This document shows positions 11,100 to 22,399 of a DNA stretch of 64,000 nt, in pieces. The stretch is from Gnetum montanum (Eukaryota > Streptophyta > Gnetopsida > Gnetales > Gnetaceae): the NCBI GenBank assembly GCA_015680685.1, contig MNCI01002657.1, positions 261,617 through 325,616 on the forward strand. Direction: 5' to 3'. Both the position numbers and the translations under genes were made by a program. The notes under the pieces are model-generated. The model did no database searches, had not been told where the DNA came from, and was given only the letters and a program-made list of their open reading frames with translations. Positions within the stretch are counted from its first letter, which is position 1, and each line of letters starts with the position of its first letter.

Positions 11100-11650
11100 A
11101 TTGGATCAGCTTAAGTTAATGATGTTCAACAATTTCGCTCATACATAACTTTAAATGGAACTCTCTGTATGGATCTTTGGTAGTTGTTATTATAGGCAAA
11201 TTTAATCAAGTAGTTTTCTCAAGTCGTAGGTTTACTCTCAACATAACTCAAAATATTCTATAATATCCTATTAACTCATTCTATTTGGTCATCAATTTTA
11301 GGGTGATATACCATGTTAAACTTTAATTATGTTTTAAGTTCCTTGAAAACGTTTCACTAAAAGATATAAATAAACTTGGGGTTTCTATTTGATGTAATCA
11401 ATTTGGAACATCCATATAGTCAAAATTCTTCATGTAAAAATTTCTAGGCTACTTCTTCTACTATGTTTGTAGACTTCAAAGATATGAAATGAGCCATATT
11501 TAATAAAAAATTAATCACTACCAAAATTGAGTCATTCTCCTTTTTTATCATTGGTAATCCTACAATGAAGTTCATAGTGATGTCTTCCAATTTTCATGTT
11601 GGAACTTCTAGTGGCTATAATAGGCGACTTCTCTTGTTTTTCTTCCCTTT
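11100..11650 (-). pseudogene. Integrase core remnant (element G)
   Basis: Minus-strand translation around 11,250-11,330 gives a VYHPKIDDQIERVNRILE-like stretch. This corresponds to the YHPQTDGQTERxN motif around the catalytic Glu of gypsy integrases. The preceding Asp-containing stretch (about 11,500-11,620) is recognisable only in pieces. It would insert element cDNA into chromosomes; it is broken by stops. Confidence 0.65.
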
Positions 11651-12299
11651 CATTCTTTGATAAGTTGAAAAATTTCTAATGTAAGTAGATGCATCATTAT
11701 TTGATTCTTAATATCTTCTTCCATGGGGGTTGTTATAACATTAATTGTTAGGTTCCACATATGGCTGAGAGCATTAGCCAATATATTCTATTTTTTTTTG
11801 GAAAATACTTGATCTCAAAATCATATTTTGTAAGTAGTTCCACCTATCTACATTATTTTTAATTTAAGATGGGTTATTTCTATAGGTATTCTAGACTCTT
11901 ATGACAAATTTTTAATATAATTTTTTTCATAAAGATTAATGTCTCTAAAAATTTAAAGCATGTATGATTCCTAATAATTCCAAATCATGGGTTGAATAAT
12001 TTACCTTGGCTCCTCATAATTTATGGGATTCAAAATGTATGACTTTTTCTTCTTATGAAAGAATAACATTGATTGCCACTGTGTAGGCATCTATGAAAAC
12101 TTCAAATGATAATTTTTCATCTAGAGTTATTAGGATATGCGTTGTTTTTAATAACATCTTTAATGTTAAAAAATGCTTTCCTAGATCTTTCATCAGACTT
12201 AAACACATATTTTTCTTGTAAGATGTTAGTCAAAGAGGCTACAAGAGTAGATTAATCTTTAATGAAGCAACAATTAAATCCTATTAGATCTAGAAAACT

Positions 12300-12960
12300 A
12301 CAAACTATCATAGCATCCTTATGTATTGGCCATTCTTATACTTGACTAATTTTTGATGGATCTACTTTAATTATTATTTAGATACAATATGGCCCAAATA
12401 CAATAATTTTTAAAGAACTCATACTTGCTTGATTTCGTGTTTAACTAGTTTTGCTAAAGGATTTTTCATAGTAATTTTTAAATGCTTCACATGTATCTTC
12501 CTTGACTTGGAATAAACAAGTATACCATTCATAAATACAATAATGAATCTATCAAGGTATTATTGGAAAATATTATTCATCAAATCCATAATGTTATAGG
12601 CATATTATTCAATTCAAATGGAATCACAACAAATTCATACAATTTGTACCTAGTTCTAAACATAGTTTTCTCAATATGTTTTTCTTTGATTCTTATCTTA
12701 TGATAGCCTGATTTTCAATTAATCTTAGAAAAATAACATGCTTTTGTAAGTTGATTGAATAAGTAATCTATTCTTGGTAAAGGGTAAATGTTCTTAATCA
12801 TTACTTTATTTAATGCCTTCTAATCAATACATAATCTTAAGATATCATCTTTCTTCTTGACGAATAGGATTAATGCTCCCCAAGATAAAGCACAAGCACA
12901 AATTTTCTATTCCTCTTGTAATTGATCTAATTGTACCTTTAATTCCCTTAGTTCTAATGT
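12300..12960 (-). pseudogene. Reverse transcriptase remnant (element G)
   Basis: On the minus strand near 12,800-12,890 the frame reads LILFVKKKDDILRLCIDYR and then, after changes, [14 protein letters not shown]. These are the conserved palm motifs of chromovirus RT. The catalytic YxDD area lies further left, near 12,530-12,560, in damaged form. This distinguishes G from the A/B/C/D family, whose RT has VPKKDGKWRVCIDFR. Confidence 0.75.
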
Positions 12961-13289
12961 AGAAAATCTATATAAGGCTTTCACAACTAGTTTTATACTA
13001 CGAAGATATCAATGAGATTCTCCATAGTTCTCTTTAGTGGTAATTCTCTAGTTTCATTGAATATTGAACTTTGATATTCCTTAAGTTTTTTGAAATCTTA
13101 ATATTAGAAGGATTTTGGGGTCAAATTTCTTTCATAATGAAAATAGTAGTGTCTTTCCTAACTAGTCTCTTGGCTTATTTAATGGTTATGATGTGATTTT
13201 TCTTTATTTTTCCTACCCCTCTTAGAACCTTGACTCTGTTAGTGGTTTATATTTTTAAAATATGGGTTTCAAAATGGAGAGTGATGAAG

Positions 13290-14284
13290 TGTTAATCTTT
13301 AAGAACAGTTCTATGTGCATTCCTAGAAGGAGAAGATATGCAAGTACTAGTAGGAGGAATAATAAATGTAGGTTGATTAGATGAAAATTTTGGTTTAGCT
13401 AGTGGAGGTTGTTTCCTTAAGGTTTTTTTGTAGGCTTTGCATATCTCTATATATGAGTTGGATTATTTTGTGTAGAAGATAAGTAGTTTTATTGTTCTAA
13501 TTTTGTAGCTTCACAATGTTAGATATATCTTCTCTTTTTTAGCTTCTTTCATATATAATTTATAAAATTTATGAGTAGGATTTTTTGAAGTAGCAGTATC
13601 AAGCTCTTTCAACTTATCAACTTGAGTGGTAGTAATGTGTTTATTTTGGGGTTTCCATTCATTTACGCCTTTGAACTCATATACATATTAATGTTTAATT
13701 TTTTCTTTTTCAACATATTTTGCCCTAATCTATTTCTCCATGTCAACTAAGGCATCAAGATTATCTAAAGGAATGGATTGAAATTGTTTCACTAAGATTT
13801 TTATTTCACTATTTTTTTATTTCATCAAGAGCATATAAAATAAGTGCCATTATCTACCCTAGTGTAAGTAATATTTTTATGAAGGTTTTTTTGGTTTTGC
13901 TATTTTTATGATTTTTTTTTGTTGAAAAGCAAAGTTTATTTCACTATCACTATCATTAAGGAAATCATTAATTTCTTCACTATTGCAATGTATAGAATTA
14001 CTGGAGGAAGGAGTAGAGGAGAGAAACTTAGATATCTCTTGGTCTACATCAATTGGCTCTTCATCAAATTTAGAAGGGGAACTTAGATCTAGGGTTTGAG
14101 GAGAGTGAGTCTTAAAGTGATATTAAAATTCATGATGTGGATTCATTCTTAATACTTTAGAAACTTTGAATATATTAATATCGAGTAGTCAGGCATGCTC
14201 TTTGCATGTATAATTAGGTGTCTAATTTTGAAGTTGTAAATCGAATAGGATGGATCATTTATTGTGCTAGATCTAGGTTATTCT
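13290..14284 (-). repeat. Pararetrovirus inverted arm, outer segment (minus copy)
   Basis: This segment is the reverse complement, with divergence, of about 17,815-18,800. For example the minus strand of 13,300-13,460 matches 18,630-18,800, and 14,150-14,280 matches 17,815-17,945. It carries the coiled-coil-rich, charged region upstream of the coat-protein-like frame in the plus copy. It is separated from its continuation (16,945 onward) by insertion H. Left of 13,290 the similarity stops at element G. Confidence 0.85.
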
Positions 14285-14974
14285 TGAAAGACCACTAATT
14301 TCAGCATGGCACTTTGAATGGAAAATAATTCAAGCCTTTTCAAGCATTCAGAAGAGAATTCTTGACCCACAACGTCAAGCTCAGATATACAAATGCAAGG
14401 GCTATCAGAATCAAAGATTTCCTGTCCAATTCGGCAAAATTGTGCTCTAGACTTGCAAACCCTGCTACCCAAAGAAGGAGGCAATTTGGTAAAGAGTGCA
14501 GGAGAGACTCTACTAACAGGGATCGCAACCATCATGTGCTGATCCCAGAGTAATGCTGTTCAGATTCAGAAAGACAGGTAAGATAGTCCTGGGAGATGCA
14601 GTATATTGCAGCATTGACATTCCAAGATATGGGTTTTCAAAAAACCAAGAATTCGAGGAGCCGAGATCAAAGACTGAAGGGCAATACAGCCTGCAAAGAC
14701 AATGTGCCTGTACCCAGCGGTAGAGATTTCTCAATGGTGACAATTGTTGGAACAGGCAGACACCATCAGCATCGAAAGTGGGTGCCTTGTTTCTGCACAT
14801 CACAGACACCGCCGGTTTCAGGAATCATTACATCCTCCGGTGCTTCGCAAAAATCGCCCATATTTAAAAAAAAAATTTGCTATCTTGTTTGATGCCTCGT
14901 GGACAGCGCATGCACAGAAAATTGTTGCCTTCACCAACGCTTTGTGGACAGCGCAAAGCACCAAAAATCACTGC

Positions 14975-15150
14975 TCCCGCTGCCACTGCTTGTTGTGCTG
15001 CCATTCCTCTGCTGCCCACTATGTCGCTGTCTCCTGCGCTGCCCACCAAGTCGCTGTTTCCACTGCCTGCCGCATTGCTGTTTCTGCTGCCTGCCGTGTT
15101 GCTGTTTCTACTGCCTGCTGCGCCGCCACTTCGCACCGTCCACTGACCGC
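14975..15150 (+). repeat. CTGCC/GCTGTTTC minisatellite in insertion H
   Basis: A GC-rich, imperfect tandem repeat with units of roughly 27-30 bp built on CTGCCTGCCGC and TTGCTGTTTC. It stands out sharply from the AT-rich surroundings. It stays open in several frames, producing Leu/Cys- or Ala/Val-rich translations, which I regard as a by-product of the repeat. Confidence 0.75.
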
Positions 15151-16159
15151 TGCACTGCTGCTTTAGGGTCATGCCACGCCGACCTGTTAGCTTAACAACT
15201 GCTAATATCCAGGAAGCCATAGTCAGCTTTGCTCCTCAACTGACAAACATGCCAGATTAAGCTCCTCTGTCGCAGCCGTAAATAATCCCTTCTATCTCCC
15301 ATGCCTTAGCCAACAACCAGATTGGAATCCAAGATTGCAAGTAATTGAATCAGGAACAAACAAAAATCCGCTCTCAAGTTGCTAAAATTCTGCGTTTTTT
15401 GAAGCAAAACTTAGCTTCTATAGAGCTGGATTTCCAAAATAACGAGCAGTGGAAGCAACAACCAGAAGCACCAGGAGCCCCATATTCTCGAAATTATGTG
15501 TAGCACCAAAATATTCAATAAGGGGAAATTGAAATTTCCAAAGAAAAAATAAACGACGACTACTACATTGAATATGTGAGATCCATGGACACGTAAGTCT
15601 GGATTTGGACAGGATCCATGTTCAATCTTTGGGAAGGAGGTGGATGAGCTGGATCAAGCAACAGCAACAACAGCAAAAACGCAGGTGTTAGGAATTTCAG
15701 GAATGAAATGGGTGGAGGCACCATCCAAATTTATACTCCATTCCATGACACCAATAGCTTCCTGTGCGTTGGAACTCTCCAAACACATTGTTCATATGTG
15801 GAATGATACTACAAACATCAATGGGAGGAGGTGGAGGAAGAAGTGGAGAAGGAAGTATTTACTTCCGCTTTTCCAAGTAGGCAGGTAGAGCACCAGCGCG
15901 ATCACGACCAAGCGCCTGATTCACAGTGAGATGCACGCGGGCATCTTACCTAAATTGTGCCTTTGACAGCAAGACCTAAGACGAGCCGAACGACATTGAG
16001 AAAAAAAGAGGGAAAAGAAGACAAAGAAGAAATAATATAATTTTTCAAGGGAGCTGCTGTTGGAGCTAATCTTTCCAAATTTTCTAAAGTTTTATCACTC
16101 AAGGGCTTGTTTTTCTAATTTATTTGTATTTTTATGGGCTCAAATGACCCACAAGTTGT

Positions 16160-16260
16160 AAAATACATTGAACCTGGTCAAAGTATGCAATTTCCAACAC
16201 ACATCCAACTCGTGCACAACTATCCAACACAGATACATTGAACCTGGTCAAAGCAAACCC
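16160..16260 (+). repeat. Direct repeat CATTGAACCTGGTCAAAG in insertion H
   Basis: The same 18-bp word occurs at about 16,167 and 16,236, roughly 69 bp apart. It lies just upstream of the TATA-like CCTATAAATACC at about 16,281-16,292. The placement suggests duplicated promoter elements in an LTR U3 (inference). Confidence 0.6.
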
Positions 16261-16280
16261 TAGCCAAAACCCTAGCCCAA

Positions 16281-16292
16281 TCCTATAAATAC
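16281..16292 (+). promoter_or_regulatory. TATA box in insertion H
   Basis: CCTATAAATACC is preceded by CCCTAGCC repeats and followed by a purine-rich leader (AGGAGGCAAGAGGAG, about 16,315). This is the best core-promoter candidate in the insert. Confidence 0.5.
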
Positions 16293-16944
16293 CCTATCAA
16301 TTCACACAAACTGGGAGGAGGCAAGAGGAGCAAAGCAAAAGAAGCAAGAGAGGAAGGAAGAGAAGAAGAAGATTGGAAGAGGCAAAGATTGGAGAGATTG
16401 GCAATTCTGAAGGAAGACAGAACGTGCAATCCTTGGGCGCTTGGCACATCTGATTGTTGGCTTCCAAGTTCTTCTCACATTCATCCCATTTCATCGTCGC
16501 ATCATCGTGTCATATCTTTCCGGGGCTAGGCATTTGACTTACCATCCACACTTGTGCAACTACGCTTTGACCGGTGCACATTTTTTTAAAACAATATAAT
16601 ACATTTTCATTATTGCCTCCCATTTACATTATTTACTTTGGTTTATGCTTTGTTTACAATATAGCTCTGTTTACACTTTATTTATAATTAAGTACGCTCT
16701 GTTTACATTTCGTATCACTGTTTTTCATTCCGTTTACACACCGTTTACGATAACCCCAGCGCTAGCCGTAGCTTACGCTTGGGGAAGTCCTTGGTTGATT
16801 TGCGTGTGAACCATCCAAGGCACTCTGCCTTCGTTTACTTTTCCAGCTTGCCCTTGGGTGAAGGCAGGGTCAGTTGTGGCTATCTGACGATCTCTTGGTG
16901 TTTGTTTCCTTTCCAGCCTTACACCGAAGATTTAGGTCAGTACA

Positions 16945-17340
16945 ATTCTGACTTAGAAGTAGAAGGTCGAGAAATAAATGTTTCCTTATCTAAAGAAGAG
17001 TCTTTAGGTAGATAGAAAGGTCTCTTAGAGAAATTGGCAAAGGAATCTAGTAGAATGGGCTCATGTGGTGTAAATTTTTTAATTTTAAGAGGTACAAAGT
17101 AGTTATGCTTAGGCATATTGGCTAGTTTAAAGAATGAAGTTTAAGGTTTGGATAATTTGTAGTAGGATTGGACTAGGTTTTCAAGGTAAGGATAAGAAAT
17201 TTGTAATCCTTCTAGGTCGATGAAAACGTCATATTCGACATTAGAAGTACTTGTTTCCCAAAAAGAATCAAAGTGAAAATAGTAATAGTAGAGGCCAAAT
17301 GGAAATACAGATGAGATTCAATAGTAGCATAGACAAATAG
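16945..17340 (-). repeat. Pararetrovirus inverted arm, inner segment (minus copy)
   Basis: Reverse complement, with divergence, of about 17,400-17,810. For example 16,960-17,130 matches 17,640-17,800, and 17,280-17,335 matches 17,405-17,470. It ends near the head-to-head junction. The word GAGCTTCCATGGAT occurs on both sides of the junction, at 17,340 and 17,396. Confidence 0.85.
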
Positions 17341-17394
17341 AGCTTCCATGGATATGGGAATATAGACAATGAGCATTAAGGATTTGAGTACAAT

Positions 17395-18890
17395 GAGCTT
17401 CCATGGATCTATCTATGCTACTCTAGGATCTTGTTTGTCTTTTCGTTTGGCCTCTACTATTACTATTTCCACTTTAATTCCTTTTGGACAAAACATGATC
17501 CAAGAAGGTACTTCTAATGTCAAATGTGGGATTTTTGTCAACTCGGAAGGGTTACCAGTTTCTTGTCATTGCCTTGACGACTGAGTCCAATCCTACTACA
17601 AACTGTCCAAACCTCAAACTTCATTCCTTGGACCAACCAAGATGCCTAAGCATCACTACCTTGTACCTCTTAAAACTGAAATATTTACACCACATGAGCC
17701 CATTCTACTAGATTTCTCTACCAATTCCTCTTAGAGACCTCTCTATCTACCTAAAGACTCTTCTTCAGATGAGGAAACTTTTGTTTTTAGACCTTCTACT
17801 TTTGAGTTGGAATATCCTAGATCTAGCTTAGTAATTGATCCATCCTATGCATATTTACAACTTCAAAAGTGGACACATAATTATAGGTGCAAAGAGGATG
17901 CCTCACTACTCAATATTAGTACATTCAAAATTTCTGAAGTATTAAGAATGGATCCAAATAAATAATTTTGGTATCACTTTGAGCCTCACTCTCTTCAAAA
18001 CCTAGATCTATGTCCTCCTAAATTTGATGAAGAGCTAATTAATTTAGACCAAGAGATAGCTAAGTTTCTCTCCTATACTCCTTCCTTGAGTGATCTTGTA
18101 CATTACAATAGTGAAGAAATTAATGATTTTCTTAATGATCATGATAGTGATATTGCCTTTGGTTTTTAACAAAAACAAAAACATCATAAAAATAGGAAAA
18201 CCAAAAAACCTTCATAAAAATCTTACACTAGGATAGATAATGGTACTCATTTTAGATTTGCATGACAATAAGAGAAAAAAATTAAAAAAATAATTAGTGA
18301 AATTGAAATCTTAGTGAAATAGTATTAATCCATGCCTTTAGATAATCTTGATGTCTTAGTTGCTAAACAGAAAGAGATTATGGTAAAATATGCTGAAAAA
18401 GAAAAAATTGGACATGAATATGTATATGAGTTGAAGGGCTTAAATGAATAGAAACCCCCACATAAACACATTAGTACTGCTTAGGTTGATAAGTTGAAAG
18501 AACTTGGTACTGCTACTTTAGCAAATCCTACTCATAAATTTTATAAATTATATATGAAAGGAGCTAAAAAAGTAGAAGATATATCTAACACTATCAAGCT
18601 ACAAAATTAGAACAATGAAACTACTTATCATCTACACAAAAAAATCCAACTCATAGATAGAGATATGCAAAGCCTACAAAAAAAACTTAAGGAAAAAACC
18701 TCCACTAGCTAAACCAAAATCTGCATCTAATCAGCCTACATTTATTATTCCTCCTACTAGTACTTGGATATCTTCTCCTTCTAGGAATGCACATAGAAAT
18801 CTTCTTAAAGGAAAAACAAAGCAAATACATGCTATCAAAGTTACATAAGTAGATCAATAATTTGCTTATTCTCACAGATTTAGAATACAA
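17395..18890 (+). pseudogene. Pararetrovirus 5' coding region, product not recognised
   Basis: Short broken frames run from the head-to-head junction to the coat-protein-like ORF. The segment 18,300-18,700 is rich in Lys, Glu, Leu and Ile and looks coiled-coil-forming. By position it could hold the movement-protein end and the small virion-associated region of a caulimovirid, but I see no diagnostic motif. Frameshifts and stops occur throughout. This is the part duplicated in the minus arm. Confidence 0.5.
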
Positions 18891-18893
18891 CAA

Positions 18894-19886
18894 ATGGAAG
18901 TTAATGTTCCACACATTCCCAATATTCGTACTATTCCTACTAAAAAAATCACCTTCAATATAGATGAAGTTGACTATGTAGAAAAGCACCTTATGATACA
19001 AAAAATAGGTGGTTTAATAGATACTTATGTAGCTCTCCAATGTAAGACTATTAGAGAAGCTATACAAAGTATCATCTTTGGATTTATAGGTATGTTACAT
19101 TTATGGTTGGAGACTCTTCCCAAAGATCCATTAGATGTCAAGGAAGAATTATTAAATTCTTGAAATAAAGATGTTATTAATGCTCTAATAAAACAATTTA
19201 TGGGCATTAAAACTAAATTATCAAAGTTTGTGAAAGAACATTTCCTTAAAGCCAAATTAGAAGATATGTCTAAATTAGATGAAGATCTACACCAAAGGAT
19301 GATTTGGTATTATACTAGAGGTTCACTACATGATAATACCACTAAAAGTACGTGTTTATTCTCCTTCACTAATTATTTTAAAGATCATTACAAAGTTGAA
19401 ATGGGAGCTCGTAGTAAGGATATAGAATCCATGAGGTTTGGGAAAATATGCCAATTCATTAAAGAAGCTCACTTTCTTATGTGTTCTGAGATCAAAGCCC
19501 AATGTGCTATGTACAAAAATAAGAAGCAATTTGGGCATTCTTTCTGCTATTAGCATTTCCTTGATTATTATGGCTTGTGAAAACCTCTTGAACTTAGGAC
19601 TAAGAAAATGTCTAAGAAGAAGCCTTGTGAAAACTACCAACATAAAAAATCCAAGGCTTCTTACTTCTTCAAGCAAGATTCAAAACCTAAGTTCAATAAG
19701 AAAAAGAAATATTATAGACAAAGTAAGACTAGAAGATCTTCTAAGGACATACAATGCTTTATATGTGGCCAAAATCACTATGCTCATAAGTGTTCTAATA
19801 AGAAAAATAACAAAAACTTTAACTTCATTACTAATTATGATATTAATGAATCTTGGTTTGATTGCCATGAAGATTTTGACTATTGA
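18894..19886 (+). pseudogene. Coat-protein-like region with CCHC zinc knuckle (pararetrovirus)
   Basis: Open pieces at 18,894-19,163, 19,200-19,553 and 19,608-19,886 form a capsid-like region. A Lys-rich stretch follows (about 19,610-19,740), then the zinc knuckle CFICGQNHYAHKC (about 19,755-19,793), then an Asn/Asp-rich acidic tail. A basic region plus knuckle near the end of the coat protein is typical of Caulimoviridae. The spacing here is CX2CX3HX4C, one residue shorter than the usual CX2CX4HX4C. Stops after 19,163 and frame changes show it is not intact. Confidence 0.75.
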
Positions 19887-20510
19887 ATAACTGACATTGA
19901 ACTTTCTAGGGATGAAACTTTAGATCATGATCTTTCTATTCCTGAGGATCAATGTTCATAGTCGTTCCATAGATTAGAAGACATGTCTAATCAAACTTTT
20001 TATTGCCATAATTTTCATATTAATACTTGTAGTTTACATAAAGAATTTGAGATAGTTATAGAAAAATTAAAAGTCTTGAAAAAAAAGTTTAAGCAACTTC
20101 TTGTATATGAAATGAATAAGCGTATTTCCATTCAAAAAAGAATAGATCAACAAAATGATCTTCTAGGTTAGTTAAGACATAAATTAGTAGTTTAAACTAC
20201 TAGATAATGTTCTCCCTCTAGGTAGGATGAAGAAGAATCCCAACTAGACCCAGAATACACATGAAATCCAACCTATGATGTATTTACTTGATCTTCTTCT
20301 TAACCCGAACCTAGAGTACCTAAATAAACTATTCAAACTTAGGCTATTGTTAGGCAAGCCAGAATCCAACAACCAAAAGGCTTCCTAGCTAGAGCTACAA
20401 CTGAACTTGAACAATTAGAACAAGAAGAAGAAGCATATCAAAAGGCTCAATATGAAAGAGAAGTTCAAGCTTCTATCCAATAGAATGAGGACTCACCTTA
20501 TACAATATTT

Positions 20511-20700
20511 ATGTGCAATATGACTATTCTCCCTATTTGCACATTGACAATAAAAATTCCTTATTTCAAACCTTACCCCATTGATGTTCTAATGGATTTA
20601 GGAGTAGGAACAAGGCTAGCCAGGTTTTTAGTTATTCCTAATGATCTTTGGATTAGAAATAGACCTTTGTCATTACAGTTTAATCACAGTAGATAAAAGT
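20511..20700 (+). pseudogene. Aspartic protease remnant (pararetrovirus)
   Basis: The open piece contains LMDLGVGTRLARF in a position between the coat-protein-like frame and RT. A caulimovirid protease would have D(T/S)G at its active site. Here the equivalent reads DLG, so a key residue appears changed. The assignment rests mainly on position and the flanking hydrophobic residues. Confidence 0.5.
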
Positions 20701-21079
20701 CTAAATTTGATGCTAATTTTCCTTTCCAAATAGGTAATAAATAGAACAAATTAAAGTTTTACATTGCTAATTAGTAGAATATGACATGTTAATAGGAATT
20801 GATAGTCTAGATTTAACTAGTCCTTATTCTATTAACAATAATCATATTACTTAGGGATCTATCAGTTATCAACATAAATTTTCATACCAATCTAGATTTT
20901 AAAGGTCTTAAAAATTAAAGGAACAAAATCCCCAATGGATTATAAATGCAATCAATAAAGCCACTAACTAGATTGATGAAATAAAAACTAAAATAATAAA
21001 GATTGTGCAAGAGATGATTCAATAGCTTTTTGGCACATTAAGTCCCATTGGTGAAACATAGATTTTAAATTTAAAGATA

Positions 21080-21560
21080 AAATTTTAAAGATGACAGCAC
21101 CTCACATTGGTATGTCTCCATCTCTCCAAAAAGAATGCCAAAAAGAAATGGATGATTTATTACAAAAGGGACTTCTCTAACCTAGTAAAAGTCCTCTTTC
21201 TTATGCAACATTTTATATAAATAAACATAGTGAATAGGTATGAGGTAAGAAAAGACTTCTTGTTAATTACAAGCCATCAAACAATAACATTGAAGTAGTC
21301 CAACATCCAATTCCATAAATGGATGACTTACTTCAAAAAATTCAAGGAAGCCATATCTACTCCAAGTTTGATATTAAAAGTGATTTTTGGTAGATAAGAG
21401 TAATCTCACATGATTGATATAAAACTGCCTTAACTATCCCACATAGCTTGTTTGAATGGACAATCTTCCCTTCAGTTTAAAAACTGCATCATCCATATTT
21501 CAAAAAATGATGGATAATATTTTTAAAGAATGTTTTTCATTTTAATATTATTAATTGAAA
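21080..21560 (+). pseudogene. Reverse transcriptase remnant (pararetrovirus)
   Basis: A broken frame shows the caulimovirid-type RT motifs: an EMDDLLQKGL-like stretch (about 21,146), YINKHSE followed by GKKRLLVNYKPSN (about 21,215-21,285), then YSKFDIKSDFW (about 21,359-21,391). The GKxR-NYKxxN wording is typical of Caulimoviridae and unlike the gypsy RTs in this window. The catalytic region near 21,520 is heavily altered. At least five in-frame stops are visible, so it is non-functional. Confidence 0.82.
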
Positions 21561-21969
21561 ATATTAGTATATTTAGCAAAAATCTTGAGCAACATCTCTA
21601 GCATCTCCATGAATTTCACAAGATAGTTTGTAACAACGGTATAGTTCTCTCTCCAACATAGATGTTAATAGTTGTACCAAATGTTTCTTTCTTAGGAATT
21701 CGAATATCTAATAGTAACATCCTTATGCAGCAACATTTTTTGACTAACTTATGTAAATTCGTAGATGAGATTCTAGAAAAAACTCAATTACAATGATTTC
21801 TAGGATGTATCAATTATCTAGTGGGTTTCTATGAACATATTGCTAAGGATTGTAATATTTTAAACCACCAACTCAAAAAAGATCCTTCAACCTAGATAGA
21901 AGAATGCATTACTGCTATGAAAAGAATAAAAGAGAAATGTCAACATCTTCCCAATCTTAGAGTTCTTGG

Positions 21970-22350
21970 TATAGAACTGAAGATTATTGAAACAAATGCC
22001 TCTCATAAATATTGGGGGTGCAATCTTAAAATAAAAAGATAATAATAAAGAATAGGTGTGCAAATATGCCTTAGACAGTTTCAACTAAGCTTAACAGAAT
22101 TATCATAATAGACATAAGGAATTATTAGCTATAATGAAAGGTATTGAAAGTTGTAGATTATTTTTTCAAAATGACAAATTTATAGTAAGAAATGATTTAA
22201 AATTTTTTTCTAGTTTTTTAAATTCTAAGACTACAAGTAAGCTAGCCCACAAAAGATTGGTTAGATGGTTATTATGATTAGCTAATTTTGATTTTGTTTG
22301 TTAATATATTTTTGGAAAGGCTAACTCTCTTGCTAATTTCTTAACCCATG
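21970..22350 (+). pseudogene. RNase H remnant (pararetrovirus)
   Basis: Downstream of RT by the usual connection length, broken frames give ETNASHKYWGC-like sequence (about 21,988-22,020). A later stretch around 22,090-22,150 corresponds to the Glu-containing ELLAI motif. The end, near 22,340, has an FxNxLADFLT-like relic. RNase H degrades the pregenomic RNA during reverse transcription. Damaged by stops. Confidence 0.65.
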
Positions 22351-22399
22351 GGTTTCATTAATAGTTGTATTCCAATGCAAAGAATTTTAGACATGCTCT

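Larger units (their letters stand above)
9859..13290 (-). mobile_element. Element G: Del/Tekay-like chromovirus remnant, 5'-truncated
   Basis: A minus-strand Ty3/gypsy element with, in minus-strand order, RT (about 12,960-12,300), RNase H (about 12,300-11,800), integrase (about 11,650-11,100), C-terminal region, PPT (10354-10373) and 3' LTR (9859-10353). LTR termini and PPT resemble plant Del/Tekay chromoviruses (LTR edge TGTGACATCCC, PPT AGGGAGGTAGATTG). No chromodomain is readable. Gag, protease and the 5' LTR are missing: at about 13,290 the sequence switches to the pararetrovirus. Heavy decay. Confidence 0.75.
14285..16944 (+). mobile_element. Insertion H: TG...CA element of unknown family with 5-bp TSD
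   Basis: The 2660-bp insert starts TGAAAGACC, ends CAGTACA, and is flanked by ATTCT on both sides (14280-14284 and 16945-16949). It splits the pararetrovirus minus arm exactly: removing it makes the arm continuous with the reverse complement of the plus copy at about 17,800-17,830. TG...CA ends with a 5-bp duplication are typical of an LTR retrotransposon integrase. I cannot find two matching LTRs inside, so it is either a very long solo LTR or a non-autonomous element. The TATA box at about 16,283 and the following T-rich 600 bp suit U3-R-U5 of a long plus-strand LTR. No known coding domain is visible. Confidence 0.8.

Noticed and set aside
10354-13290. Element G as a further pararetrovirus segment
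   Set aside because: RT wording (VKKKD, CIDYR, YPLPRID), integrase motif and PPT plus LTR edge are those of a chromovirus; caulimovirids lack integrase.
13290-14284. Minus arm as a separate, second virus insertion
   Set aside because: Possible, but the arm stops at the same head as the plus copy and lies next to it once H is removed, so an inverted duplication is simpler.
14278-14809. Overlapping open frames on both strands around 14.3-14.8 kb as genes
   Set aside because: Several frames are open on both strands at once inside insertion H; none has a recognisable domain and the GC-richer composition explains them.
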